Source: Phymatolithon calcareum
Taxonomy: Eukaryota; Rhodophyta; Florideophyceae; Hapalidiales
DNA length: 64,000 bases
NCBI GenBank assembly: GCA_977006965.1
Contig: OZ345355.1
Coordinates: 2,480,001-2,544,000, forward strand
Direction: 5' to 3'
Shown: positions 42,959-54,639 of the stretch, piece after piece
Layout of the letters: each line of letters begins with the position of its first letter
How positions within the stretch are numbered: position 1 is the first letter of the stretch
Notes under the pieces: model-generated
The model's input: the letters and a program-made list of their open reading frames with translations, nothing else
The model's database searches: none
Told to the model about the DNA's origin: nothing
Translations under genes and position numbers: made by a program

Positions 42959-43410
42959 AACTTGGGCTAGGAGCACAAAAATCGAAAAATCGCTATCGAC
43001 CGCCTTCTCAATCTTGCATATCAAACGACCGACATCAAGAAGTTTACGAGAATATCAAAAGCTCGTAAGATAAGTATTAGTGCGATTTGAGAATCGCTAA
43101 AGTAGTAAGCATTAGTGATAATTTGTTGATATCAAATTGATCATTGCATTTTCAGAATCAAAATAAATTAAATTGGGATTAAATAAGTATTCCTGTTGTT
43201 ATAAACCTGTTAATATGAAAGAACCGTGTTAACTCGATATCCTCACTATTCTTTTCGTCTATTTTGTGTTACCTAGGACGACCAACTGGGACGAAGGATC
43301 GACTAACACAACAAGGGAACTGGAGGAGAATAATGATAACGTGAGGAAAATAATAAAACAAAATAGAACATATGCAATAGCAAAAAGAAGAGGCTCAAGT
43401 TATACATAAC

Positions 43411-44223
43411 TTGCATACTGCTGTAACAGGACTACAGCAGCAACTACATAATGCAAATCAAGACCTTTTAAACCTATATTCGAGCAACCGATCGTTAAGA
43501 ACAACTAGGCCAGACAAATTTAGCGGTCAGAATTTTCGTAGATGGTTGCAATCAATTCAAAATATACTTCACAACCAGACAACAGCGCCTGATGAGGCAC
43601 GGAAAATCAAGTTTGCTGTCAGATATCTTACCGAGGATGGATTACAATGGTGGGAACTTATAAATATAAATACTCAAGTTAATATTACAACATTTGAAGA
43701 GTTCAAACAAGAATTATTAAAATACTTTGAGCCCGTTACCAGCGAAGTTAACGCGAGAAAAGAACTTAGTACGTTAAGGCAAATGGGAGCTTACAGCTCA
43801 TCATATGCGGAGTTTTCCAATTGGTCACTCCAAATCCCGACTATGGCTAATGATGAACAAGTCTTCCATTACAGCCAGGGGTTGAAGAATAGAATAAGAG
43901 TGGAGATAGAGAGATCTGAAGCAACATCACTCCAAGATGCAATGAGAATTTCTAATATAAAGGACAATATCTACACTAGTGGACCATTCCCATTCCAAAC
44001 AGGAATAAATAATGGGGTAACACCAATGGAAAGTGGGGTTTTTCCTCACAAGAATAAAGTTGTAAAACTATCTCCAGAAGAAAGATCAAAACTGATGGAA
44101 CAAAACAAGTGTTTTATATGCGAAAGAGTTGGTTACCGTGCGAGTAAACATTCAGGGAGGAAGTCAAAAAACCAGTTTAACTGTTATCACAGCTCGGCAC
44201 GAAAACGGGTGTATGTATATTAG
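43411..44223 (+). pseudogene. Gypsy Gag
   Basis: 271 codons to TAG at 44221. Capsid-like core KFSGQNFRRWLQSIQNIL, YLTEDGLQWWE, FEEFKQELLKYFEP and LRQMGAYSSSYAEFSNW follow the Ty3/gypsy retrotransposon-gag pattern. The zinc knuckle CFICERVGYRASKH is degenerate (Tyr for His, His for the last Cys). The frame continues past TAG into a basic stretch (44227-44556). Confidence 0.85.
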
Positions 44224-44556
44224 TCTATGAAATCAAAACACGAGAAAATTACTAGAAAGAGAATAGCGTGCAAGAAAAAGAGACAGCTCAGAGTAGTTGT
44301 GCGGCTGAGGAAACTAAGGGTAGTTTCCAAGAGACTGCGAAGCTTGAAGGAATCAAGAGGTGTCCCCAAGATATTAAAAAGCAGAAAAATAATGCAGAGA
44401 CTGAGCGGAGACTCAAGGTGGAATCTGAGCGTATTTTCCACAATAGGGTACCAAGAGATAAAAAGCAGAAAAATACTGCAAAGGTCTGTACGTTCTCTGC
44501 GTACAGAAAAAGGCCTAAGAAGAGGCAATAACTATTGGTTTTCAGAGGAGAAATAG

Positions 44557-45480
44557 TAGGGCCAAGTGTTAAATTCTACTGCAAAAACCTTAGTGGATAG
44601 TGGATGTGAAGAAATAATCATATCAAAGGATTTTACGTAAAAACTAGAGTTAAGGAGATAAAGAACTAACCTCAAAGCGGAAGTTTGGGACAGAACTCTT
44701 GTCAAAATGGACTTATGTTCTGAAAATCTAGGATTACGTATCGGACAGGCAATCTTCAATATACGCTCGTACATCGTAGATTGGATCGCCTAAGGCATCA
44801 TCTTAGGAGAGATCTGGCTCACAGATGTCAATCCTATAATAGATTGGACTCGAAACCGAATGCGTATTAACGTTAATGACCAGATTAAAACTGTGGACGC
44901 AGAGGCTGATAAGCATAGGTAATCCCTCCTGAATATCATGCCTACGAGTAAACAGTTCGCGAGGTTAGCGAAACAGAGAAGTACTACTTGTTACCATGTG
45001 CTTCTAAAACCGTGAGGGGATGAACATTTAAACAAAGAACACAATAAGGGTATCAAAGACATATTGCAAAAATAAGAGGATGTTTTCCATGAAAAGTCAC
45101 CTCCGGGATTACCTCCAACGAGAAACATTGAAACAACGATCAATTTGGAAGAAGGATAAAAACCAAAAATTGGTCCAATGTATAAACTATCTGTCGTAGA
45201 ATTAAAAGAAATGAAAAAGACACTCGAAGAAGCATTTGCAAACGGCTTCATTCTACCAAATTTGAGTCCTTCGGGAAGCAGAGTCCTATTCACGAAAAAG
45301 AAGGATGGAACTCTCCGCATGTGTATAGACTACAGAACAATCAACAAAGAAACAATTCGGAATCATGTTCCATTACCTCGCATAGGTGAAGTGTGGGAAC
45401 AATGAAGTGGATCAAAATTCAACTCCACTTTCGATTTAAGAAGTGTGTGGCGTCCAATGCAACTATCATACTCCCTACTT
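44557..45480 (+). pseudogene. Gypsy protease and N-terminal RT fragment
   Basis: Protease: TLVDSGCEEIIIS at about 44590 (D-S-G active site) and ILGEIWLTDVNPIIDW at about 44800. [22 protein letters not shown] (45175), [20 protein letters not shown] (45290), [19 protein letters not shown]. Multiple TAA stops interrupt. The catalytic YxDD block is absent. Confidence 0.85.
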
Positions 45481-45839
45481 TCCTCTAAAGACTAGCTCCC
45501 TTCAATTAGCCATTACAGCTTGCATTTACAGCAAGCCCTAACAGATAGCATTACAGTCATTACAGTACCGTAGGTTTCGATACGTACTTAGATCATTAAG
45601 GACTATACCTGCTGCTTACAGGGTTTGGTCATCTTTTGATCCAATGTTTTTTCTAAAAAGGTCGGCGCTTCGCGCCGCCCTCGGCTTACTAAAGTTCTTC
45701 AAAAATCTACGGATGTTATTCGTGAACGTTTGTCTATTACTAAGTGAAAATAAGTGTCGAAATATTGAATAATTTGGAAGAAAATTCAAAAGGGATAATC
45801 AATTTAAATGAAAATGAGATAATATAAAGCAACATTTTA

Positions 45840-47012
45840 TATGAAAAAGGGAAAGAGGCTGTACCTTGAAAATAGAGTTTGCATACCGGAAGGTGACATA
45901 AGGAAAACGGTTATGCATGATAATCATGAATCTCTGTTAGGGGGACATCGAGGTGAGAATAAAACATTCACCATAATTAAAAGACACTTCTGCTAGCCTA
46001 CACAAAGAAGTGACATTAAGAAATATATAAGTTCATGCCAAAAATGTCAAGAAGCCAAAGCTTCTAACCAATTGAAGTTAGGAAACTAAGACCTTTTCCA
46101 CCAGCTGAACGCAAGTGGGAAGAAATTTCAATGGATTTCATATTTAAATTACCAAAGTCGAAGGACAATATGACAACCATTTTAGTAGTTGATAAACTAT
46201 CTAAAAGAGTACATTTTAGCTCTCTTCCAGGTAAGCAAAAAGCAGAAGAAACAACAAAAGTATTCTATAAAGAAATATACAAACATCATGGTCTACCAAG
46301 AACAGTCATATCTGATAGAGAGGCACGGTTCAGTGCCAAATTCTTGAAAGAACTTATGCGAATCTTTCGACTGCCATTCACCAACAAACTGCTGGACAGT
46401 CAGAGCGTTCTTTTAGAACATTACAAGAAATGATAAGACGTTTTGTCACTTACACACAGAAAGATTGGAGCAAATATCTTCCAGGTCTCGAATTCGCTTA
46501 CAACACTCATGTCAGCGGTACCGCGAAGTATTCTTCTTTCTTTCTGTAATATGGAAAAAACCCACTTTCAATCTCTTATATCTTATTCAGTGACGAGAAG
46601 TACTAAGAATAGAATTTCTAAACGATTCCTGAAAGAAATCAATGAAGCAACTAAATTTGCAAAATTAGCAATAGAGGAAGCGAATTTACGCAATGCTGAC
46701 ATCGCTGACAGTAAGAAGCATGATGGTCAATTTGAAGGATGTGATCAAGTCATGCTTTCAATTGAGAAACTATCGCTCAAATCTGGTAGAGTTAAGAAGT
46801 TAGCACCAACGTTTCTTGGACCCCTGACAGTCCTCAAGAAAGATCTAAATGGTGTAGCATATCAATTGGAAATACTAGAACAACTTGGAGCAATTCACGA
46901 TACATTGCACTTCTCTCTACTGAAACGTTTTCTACCTGATACCTTTGACAGAACCATAGCCAATGAGAAAAGTACCGCTGCCAAGAATTTCATGAAATAT
47001 CCAACCTTCTAA
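45840..47012 (+). pseudogene. Gypsy integrase
   Basis: HHCC zinc module: MHDNHESLLGGHRGENKTF, IKRHFC and SSCQKCQEAK (45915-46065). Catalytic core from 46131: MDFIFKLPKSKDNMTTILVV, DKLSKRVHF, HGLPRTVISDREARF. A frameshift near 46390 precedes the Glu region. The C-terminal segment (46620-46960) has VMLSIEKLSLKSGRVKKLAP, FLGPLTVLKK, YQLEI and DTLHFSLLKRFLPD, a GPY/F-like module. Frameshifts and TAA/TAG stops make it inactive. Confidence 0.85.
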
Positions 47013-47064
47013 ACCCCGAAACTTAGAGCATTTGAGGACGAATACAGAATAGAAGGGGAGGATT

Positions 47065-47462
47065 TGTAACGATTTCACTGTTACACTGCTTACACTTGTA
47101 CTACAACTGCAATTGCTACGTTGCGTATTACAGAAAATGTTACACCTGTAGTGCAAAATGCCACGTATGCAAATACACGAGTGTTACAAGTGTCATTGCA
47201 AAGTTTCTGTATAGCGTAGTCTTATTGGTCTAAATTAGATTCCAACAATGAAATAGAAAGTGGAGCCTAAATCGGGCTTATTATATGCAAAAATTCAGTT
47301 TAGAATGGAAGATTCGACCATCGCCTATATGAGACGAACGGACGTCGCACTCTGATAGATAACGCAAGACTAAAGCGGAGCAAGGCACTCTGCGTAAGGT
47401 TATAGAGCGTCTAAAGGATATTAAGTCTAGTACCTCTTGACCGAGAAACAAAACTAAAACTA
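47065..47462 (+). repeat. Gypsy 3' LTR, truncated
   Basis: TGTAACGATTTCACTG to agaaacaaaact; similarity with the 5' LTR stops there. Confidence 0.8.
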
Positions 47463-47790
47463 AAAAGTAAATAAAAAAATCCATTCTAATATTTAAAAGT
47501 TCCAACAAATTTCCGAAAAGAGATCATAGCGAAAATACCATAATAATAAGTCGTTTTATTCAGTGCTTGCTTCCGCACACTGTAAACGAAATATGATTCA
47601 ACGTCCAGTATTCAAATGCGCTCAACTTTGAATTCCGTTTTCGCGCAAACCCTTAGCAGCGTGACAAAAATTAATCGTAATTCATATTTCCGATGTCCTT
47701 ATCTTTAAACGAATACCAAAAATCGATTCAGCGCGAAAATCTGTTCCAGAGCACTTAAGAATCTCTGATTTCTATTTTTATCTTACGGAA
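47463..47790. other. Unassigned spacer
   Basis: AT-rich; nothing recognised. Confidence 0.4.
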
Positions 47791-47799
47791 CGTTTTGGT

Positions 47800-48165
47800 A
47801 AAACAGTCACCTCAGACCGGATAGCCGTTGAGGTGCTGCACGCAAACAAGGAGGTCTGTTTCAGCTGATACTGGCTTTATTGGAGGCATGTGGGCAACTG
47901 ATGTGCCTTTCACGACAATGGCGACAAGCAACACTTATTCCCTTCTACAAGAAAGGTCCAGCGCACATTGCGGCAAATTACAAGACTATATCTCTCCTGA
48001 GTCAGGTCAGGAAGATTATCGACTCCGCCCTGGACTCATACAAAAGAGTTCACCACCGCTTCAATAGGGCGCAACTCGGTTTTCGGAGAGATAAGAGCAC
48101 ATATTTGGCCATACTTGGCGTAAAAACTACCAGAAACATTGCTGGAAACCTATCATAAAAATTCT
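47800..48165 (+). pseudogene. LINE reverse-transcriptase fragment
   Basis: LILALLEACGQL, QATLIPFYKKGPAHIAANYK, TISLLSQVRKIIDSALDS and QLGFRRDKSTYLAILG align with the RT fingers region of LINE-alpha (6170-6420). Truncated at both ends. Confidence 0.8.
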
Positions 48166-48217
48166 GAAGCCGGACAGTTGGACCCGGCTTCTCGGTGCTC
48201 TCGATTGCATCATCAGG

Positions 48218-48485
48218 AGTGTAGAAGAAGAAGAAGTGGAGATTTTTATTATAGTGTTACCAACGCATCTGCAGACGCTTGGGGCAACACTTCTGATGAG
48301 CCGCGAGGACTCAACTCAGAGCCCAGAGGCTCCATTTCGCATAAAAACGGCTATAGTCAGCAAAATTAGAAAACCTACCTCTGATCTCAATCGGGAGTGT
48401 AGAAGAAGAAAGGTAGATTTTTATTTAAAAATTACTAACGCATCTGCTGACGCTTGGGTATTGTCTGGATTCAGTCTCTGGGAGA
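48218..48485 (-). repeat. Two LINE-delta 3' ends in head-to-tail order
   Basis: 48218-48300 and 48396-48485 both begin gagtgtagaagaagaa and then show gatttttattt and gcatctgc(a/t)gacgcttgg. Reverse orientation with the simple-repeat tail first. Confidence 0.65.
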
Positions 48486-48874
48486 GTTTGTTTTTGTAGA
48501 CGCGAGAAAACACGAGCTGTTTTCACGTAACTGAAGTACCTGATGCGGGAAAAATAAGTTGGAAGCTTAAATTCGATTGTTTATTTTGATATGATGAGGA
48601 TTTTATAAGTTGTAAATCACTACATTATTCCTCGGAGAAGAGAACAATATAAGCTGGATTTTCTAAATAATTTGAGAAGGTTTTCTGGACAAATCTGTCC
48701 TGTTTGGGTCATTCTTATTTTTTGGATACTTCTTGAAGATTTTATTGTTAAAATAATTCAATGATAGCCCATTTCGGGTCTTAAAATCCACCTTTCGGAG
48801 TATTGACCGCTGTTATTGAGCCCCAGCACTATTTTAATCTACGTTCGTCGTATCATTAGGGTCTTAGGAATGTT

Positions 48875-49186
48875 ATGTGTGCAGTTTTTCAGAGCATGAG
48901 TGAGTTTTGTTGGATCTATAATGTAGAGAGTGAAGTACACAGGAAGGAAGCAGTTCAGAAGCTTTACCATCAGAATCACAGAGAGCGCATACATTTTGAC
49001 ATCATAAAGTTCTCGGATTGGACGTCCGCTGCAAGGGAAGCACAAAGATGGATAGCTCTGAAGAGCCCCCGTGCTCCTTCGTTGTGCAGGTATGAGCGCG
49101 TCGCATGCCTTGATTGTAGGGCACCTTTATGTTTCGGGGATTTTAGAAGCCGCCATAGCCTACATGCCGTGGAGGAAAGGCACTAG
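48875..49186 (+). CDS. TTAA-element ORF with Cys-rich C-terminus
   Basis: 103 residues ending RYERVACLDCRAPLCFGDF, then RSRHSLH. C-x2-C-x3-LC...H recalls the C-terminal Cys-rich domain of piggyBac transposases (CxxC..PLC..CF..YH). The copy at 61710-62021 differs at only three residues by eye. The N-terminal part (SMSEFCWIYNVESEVHRKEA) matches no catalytic motif I can name, so this may be the last portion of a transposase whose upstream part was deleted. Confidence 0.5.
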   Translation: MCAVFQSMSEFCWIYNVESEVHRKEAVQKLYHQNHRERIHFDIIKFSDWTSAAREAQRWIALKSPRAPSLCRYERVACLDCRAPLCFGDFRSRHSLHAVEERH

Positions 49187-49367
49187 ACACCAATAAAGAC
49201 CCAGACTATGGACGTTTTTCTATCTCTGATTTGTCAAAAGTGCGCAGTATCGCATTGTCCACTATCTAAGGCTCATGGAAGTTGGAATCTTGCCAGTTTT
49301 ACGCTCGTAGAGCACTATTGATATCCGATGATATCCCGCTGCGCGATCCTTCATCTACACGGCGAGC

Positions 49368-49757
49368 CTAACCCATGCGACGAGCTAGTATGTACCGCCA
49401 ATGGCAGCGGTACACATCAGAACTGTACCTTCCAATCGAATTCATGGAGCTCTCTCTCCAGACCAACTTCTGCGATACGTATTCCTCTGCTTCATGATAT
49501 GACTCTAGTTTTTCTGGGTTGAGAAGTGTCAAGAGCAAAACAAAGTCCTCAATTGATCCTCCCATTCCTCCATCTGCGACTGCCTTCATGATATACATTC
49601 CTATCTGCATGGCGACTGATCGTGAATGCTCTGTTTTGAAGGCCCTAAGAGCATACATGGTTCTCTCGTGGTCTGCCAAAGCTCCTCTCATCATGAAAAC
49701 ACATTTCCCATCCAGGCCGCAATGACTTATAGTCAAATCGTAGCTCATTAGGTACAC
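49368..49757 (-). CDS. TTAA-element ORF of unknown function
   Basis: 129 residues, starting MSYDLTISHCGLDGKCVFMM. Features HERTMYALRAFKTEHSRSVA and GSIEDFVLLLTLLNPEKLES. It converges on the other ORF. The copy on the plus strand at 60641-61080 has stops but the same sequence. No known domain recognised. Confidence 0.45.
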   Translation of the reverse strand: MYLMSYDLTISHCGLDGKCVFMMRGALADHERTMYALRAFKTEHSRSVAMQIGMYIMKAVADGGMGGSIEDFVLLLTLLNPEKLESYHEAEEYVSQKLVWRESSMNSIGRYSSDVYRCHWRYILARRMG

Positions 49758-50253
49758 AGATGAACCGCAAAGGACACGCAGGCCGAAAAGCTCAGTTTAG
49801 GGGCCAAATTCGAATGTTTTGCTCGATGTAGAACTGCCCGTATCTTTTTTTTTCCAGCCTATTTTCTGAAAAGGAAAAACAGGGTCCAGGTACTGTGCTT
49901 AATAAGACATCCACCTTGAAATAATATCCGAACGCGCAACGGCTAACTGTCTACATCATCTAAACGAATAGGCAAATTTGGACACGAAAATCGCGGCTTT
50001 GCTTGTAGCTTCGCGTACCCTGTGCGAACTCACTCCAAACTTGTTCAGTACGAGCGCATACACATGGCGAAGGACAGGAAATACTCTATGACGTGTTTCG
50101 ATGCGCGTGGGCCTCGCAAAAGAATTATTTTACTGTGTCCCAATAAACCTCAATTGTAGCAGTACGAGGGGGTTAATTCTTGTGCAGAGGTAAAAACAAA
50201 ATGAGTTAATTTTTTCTAATATTTTGAAAATGTGAACAGAAAACGACACCAGT

Positions 50254-52739
50254 TTTTTTTTTTTTTAGTAGTATTTATTAAACGCTCTCAGTAACACTCT
50301 TTAGACTGTAAGGGAGATGCGTTTCAGTTGCTACAGCCTTGTAGCATAGTATAACATTCATATATGCTTCTTCCGCAATCTTGTATATCGTGGCCGTAGC
50401 TGCAAAAACCCACATCGGACGGATGTGGGAAAAGCTTAGAGTCCTCTATGCGCTCAGCGGAGATTCGAGCTCGCAATTCTTATCCTTTGTTTTTCTATTC
50501 CATGTCCTCGTAAAAGGCACTGGTAAAGAAGAGTAGCTGGTCCAGTGCTTCTTCGGTCTTCTTGGTCTCTTCTCCGGTCAGCTGGTATCTCGCCAAAGAC
50601 GTTTCAACCGTGTGCAATAGCCTTGATATGATTTCGCCAAATTTGTCTTCTAGCAGTGTCGTGCTCAGTGGGGGAAATCTCCCAAACGCCCACTTCACCG
50701 CCAATTGACGATGACGTACTTTCGGAAGCCTTAAAATCACTGGAATTGCTCCGACTATATCGTACGGTATCTTTCTCTTTCTGCTTGATTCCAAAGACTC
50801 CCCTTCATCATTGAAGAGTGATGCTTTCAGGGATCCTGCCGACATTCCTTGCTTAAGATACTCCAAGGCCTTCTCGAACTGCTCATGCCTTAGCATTGCT
50901 GCCATGTCCCGACACACCCATTGCAATTCATCCACGTCTCTGCAATCCTTTGGGACGGCCAGTAGGCTCTCTTTTTTTGTCTTGGCTCTCACGAGCATTT
51001 TGAGCGCTAAAACCATTCTCCTGTCTTCAGCTGCTTGGATGCGACAGAGAAGACGAAGTCTTGCAGACCGGTTTTTCGCGATTGGTCCAAGGACTTGAGA
51101 GAAAAAGGTCCTCTCTACCTCTTCAATAGCTGTCTGGATTCTCGGCGTCCAAGGTGTTAGATGCATGGCATACTCCCATCTTGGCTGTATCAGTGCCTTG
51201 TATACCTTGATAGCTTTAAGCGCGTTAATACCGCGCATGGAGACACCAAGGGGTCTTAACTGATACACAGCGATCTTGGCGTTCCGGATGCGCTCGAGCA
51301 TTCTTGTCTCGGTTACCCCCTGACTGCTCAGTGAGATTCCAAGGTATGACACTTCTTTGACTTTCGTTAGTGTTTTGCCTGACAGCTTGAAGTTAACTGG
51401 TCTCGTGTCCGCTGACAACAGAACCTCACTTTTTCCGGCGTTCGTGTTCCAAGTCATTTGCCGGTCTTTTCCCCATTTTGGCGCAATGCCTAAAAGTCTT
51501 TGCAGTCCAGCAGACGATTTAGCCGTGAGGAGTACATCGTCCGCAAACAGTACTCCTGCGACGTCGGCGACTTCTCGTGGTACTTGGCTAATTCTTTCGG
51601 CGAACTCGTCCATGAACAAGTTGTACAAGCTTGGACTCAACGGGGACCCTTGCGGTACTCCCTTGTCGATTACGAACCACTTTTTCTGAGGATCCCCAAC
51701 TGTGCATACCCATGAAGCAACCAAAAAAACCTCGATCATCGCGCATAATTCCTGAGGTAGACACAGTCTCATTCGATCTTGAAGGTGTTTCCTTGGAACT
51801 GTGTCATACGCCGCTTTTAGATCCAATACTGCGATACATCTCTGCCCTCTCTTCTGCAGTTCCAGTGCTCGAAGGATGGCTAGCTCTGTACTCTTCCCTT
51901 TCTGGAATCCTAATTGGATGTTGTGGTTCTTGTACCTTTGACGGAGTAGGGTATCAATTGCGGCCTCCACGATTTTTCTGACTTGACTCAGTAGGGATAT
52001 AGGTCTGAAATTTTTTGGGTCATCGTGATCCCCTTTTTTGTGTAGTGGGACTAGCAGAGCTTTCAGCCAAGCCATGGGGAGAGTTCCACACCTGCCGCAT
52101 GCAGCCCACAGCTCAAGCACTAGCTCTGTGCTTCCCTCCAGATCCACTTTCAACATTTCCGCTTTCACCTCGTCTAGGCCTGGGGCTTTTTTGGTTGGAG
52201 ATTTGATGATGGCCGACCTTATCAAATTGCGCATCTGAGTTGGGCACTCAAAGTATGAGGGATTTGACCGCCAGCCTCGATCGTCTCGACATGTCTTTGA
52301 AACGTGTGCTGTGAACAACTTTTTTTGCAGAGGGCGCCCAGTCATCTTGTTTCTTGACGTTCTTCTCGTTCTCAACTTCTGCATCCGACATATTTGTTCT
52401 ATAGCCTTAGGACCATCCTTTTCTTGCAACTCATCGAGGAAATCTTGGTATTGCTGTCTCTTTCTTTGATTTACGAGTTTTCGTATCTCTGCTCGACAGC
52501 TGGAGTACCGCTGCCAAGACTCGTCTGTGTTTAGTTTTCGTGCATTCTTGTACAATTTTTTGCGTCTTTTGCACATTCGTTCCAGCTCAAAATTCCAAAA
52601 AGATTTGTATCGAGGCGGGGTACTTCTTTTCTGTCTCCATGGATGGCATAGAGTTTCCGCGACTTTGCGGTACAGTCGGTCTAGATCCTCTCTTGTGCGG
52701 CAACTTTGCAGCTCCTCGCGGATTCCTGGAATGGTCCTT
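50254..52739 (-). mobile_element. LINE-beta, recent 5'-truncated insertion
   Basis: Bounded by a perfect 14-bp duplication AAAACGACACCAGT at 50240-50253 and 52740-52753. On the coding strand it runs from 52739 (5' truncation point) through the ORF (stop TAG at 50492-50494) and a 3' UTR of about 220 bp (fold-back aacccacatc/gatgtggg near 50410) to a poly(A) run adjacent to the left duplication. Perfect duplication and an intact frame mark it as young. Confidence 0.93.
50495..52739 (-). CDS. LINE-beta reverse transcriptase, 5'-truncated but uninterrupted
   Basis: Open from the truncation point (TIPGIREELQ) for about 748 codons; the first in-frame ATG is at 52576, but homology with LINE-alpha continues upstream of it. 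RT motifs: LVPLHKKGDHDDPKNFRPIS, LGFQKGKSTELAILRA, CIAVLDLKAAYDTVPRKHLQ, DKGVPQGSPLSPSLYNLFMD, GVLFADDVLLTAKS (catalytic FADD), YLGISLSSQG. The C-terminal domain includes PRWEYAMHLTPWTPR, ARLRLLCRIQAAEDRR and KVRHRQLAVKWAFGRFPP, ending FYEDME. Best reference copy of this LINE clade in the window; endonuclease and ORF1 regions are not present. Confidence 0.93.
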
Positions 52740-52753
52740 AAAACGACACCAGT

Positions 52754-53127
52754 CTTGGCGTGGACCGCTTTATCATCGTTCCGGTTCGTAGTGGTCCTGT
52801 GAAACAGTCATTTTTGTACTTTGCGTGGGAGCTTCCATTGTCGACAAACTGTTAAACGGCGTGTTTTCTAGTGTCTACAAAAACAAGTCGTACATGTACC
52901 GTGAGCCGGGATAGCAAATGTGTAAAACGTACTCGTAAGTGTCATCCCGGCTTACGGTACACATCTCCTTTTTCTTTTCTTCTTGGCATAACTCATCGGG
53001 AGTTTATTTTGCGTTCATTATTTAAAATGAAAGTGCACCGTTCCCCGTAGACTGCTAGTGTACACGTTCCTTCGGAACGCGTTCGCTTCCGACAGACTAG
53101 AATTCCTCTGCGAAGGTGAATTTTATT
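52754..53127. other. Unassigned, contains a hairpin
   Basis: Inverted repeat GTACCGTGAGCCGGGAT (about 52897) and ATCCCGGCTTACGGTAC (about 52944), 17 bp with one mismatch around a loop of about 30 bases. Nothing else recognised. Confidence 0.45.
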
Positions 53128-53215
53128 TTGAATGTAGAATATATTAAACGCCCTCAGCAAAACTATTCAGACTGTAAGGGAGATGCGTTTCAGCTGCTAC
53201 TGAAGTGCAGCATAC
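53128..53215 (-). repeat. LINE-beta 3' end fragment
   Basis: tattaaacgccctcagcaaaac, agactgtaagggagatgcg and tttcagctgctac match the reversed LINE-beta 3' UTR (50262-50335). Confidence 0.75.
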
Positions 53216-54639
53216 AATACTGACTTCTGCTCCTTTTGGAGCCCCCCCTCGTTTGGGGGAAAAAGCTCAGTTTGAGACGTGCCAGTTTTTTTGCCTACGA
53301 CAATACTGTAATGCCTCGTTTGGTTATGTAGTGCACAGTGCTCTAATCAGACACCCGAAACGAAAAATGTATAATCCCAAAAACAGAGTCACCCAGCACG
53401 ACGAGAGCACACTGAGTTGGCAGCTTTAACGTTTGTTGCCGAGAACATTTCCTGTGAAGAATTCAGGGACACAGAGCTCGTGTGCCCACGGAATCGTTAA
53501 GAAAGCATCGTTTTACAGGGCTGCAGTGGCGTCAAGCAGTCCGCGCCAGTCATGATGGCACAGAGATCGAAGTTTTGCAGGCGCTTATGGAGAACCACTA
53601 ATATCTCGCCGCTACGCAATGTCGTCGTGCGCCGCAAGCGAGATGGCAAGGACGGGAACCGACATGCATTTTTGCTATGCCCATGATTACTGAAAGGGTA
53701 CAGCCCTTCGGAGGAGGACGAACTCGTTTCAAGTTTGTACAGCATCGGCTTTGCTCTTATGAAGGTATTACGTTGAGTTTACGATTTCTTTTCTGGCAAT
53801 GTCACAATGGTTCTAACTCATTTTTTCTTTTTGTGCTTTTGCTTCTCAGCGATCAGACGTTTTCTGGATGACTCATGAACCGGACTGGGCAGGTAGCTGT
53901 TACCAAACCCCGTGATGAATCTGCGTCTTTTCGCGTTGGTAGAGATTGCCTACGTGTGACTGGCCCTGAATGAGAGGAAAGGGAATACGGCTAAATAGCC
54001 AAACGGAAAAAGGTACAACAATGATGGTTTTGAAGATCAATAGAAAGTGTATTGATCGTCTCTCTCTCTGTCCATCGGCCGATTGTGGCGTGATATATGC
54101 TGACACGACGCGAAATCTATGCCTCTGGTCTGGGGGCGACTGCATGTCCCAGGAACTCAGGAACAGAAGGCCTGGAAGAGGAAACGAGAGAACTATATGC
54201 GCGCGAAATATGTACCGGAGCGAAGTTGTTGCTGAAGGAGGATGACGGGCGCGAGAATGCGCGCGGTTTTCCAAATTGGGGATGACTTTCGTTGGCTCTG
54301 GTTTCGGATGACGTGCGTCTTGCAGCGCGTAACACTACCTAGAAGACTATTGAGCCCGCCTCTTCTACAATCCTCTCCCTACCCCGCTCAGATTCATCCA
54401 AATGCGCGCATTATCTCTCGTTACTGTAGAATCATCAAGCGGCCATTTGCACAATAAAACCACATTTTAGGAGCCTGTTTTTCGTGACTAGAAACGCATT
54501 CTCGAGTACCACGTAGGAGCGTTCCTTTTGTGCGCACGTGCGTTGTTCAGAATGCACGTACAAAAACTGTTAGCGTAGTGAATCCACCGCCACCCTCATG
54601 TCCGCGAGTAAGTGCGCCAGATATCATAAATGAACTTAA
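53216..54639. other. Unassigned 1.4-kb stretch
   Basis: Overlapping open frames on both strands at 53497-54335 lack recognisable domains; no repeat or RNA gene seen. Confidence 0.35.

Larger units (their letters stand above)
42566..47462 (+). mobile_element. Ty3/gypsy element, heavily decayed, AT-rich
   Basis: Long direct repeats at both ends (42566-42958 and 47065-47462; TGGAACG/TGTAACG start) flank gag, protease, a fragment of RT, and integrase. Purine tract agaaggggagga lies before the 3' LTR. The 5' LTR probably extends to about 43275 while the 3' copy stops matching at 47462, so the 3' LTR is truncated. Most of the RT and all of the RNase H are missing around 45440-45830. Confidence 0.85.
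48685..50172. mobile_element. piggyBac-type TTAA element, copy 1
   Basis: Inverted counterpart of 60216-62234. The right terminus GCAGTACGAGGGGG is followed by TTAA (50173-50176). At the left, similarity ends at 48685, about 24 bp short of the TIR, so that end is truncated. Carries two convergent ORFs, 48875-49186 (+) and 49368-49757 (-). Confidence 0.75.
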
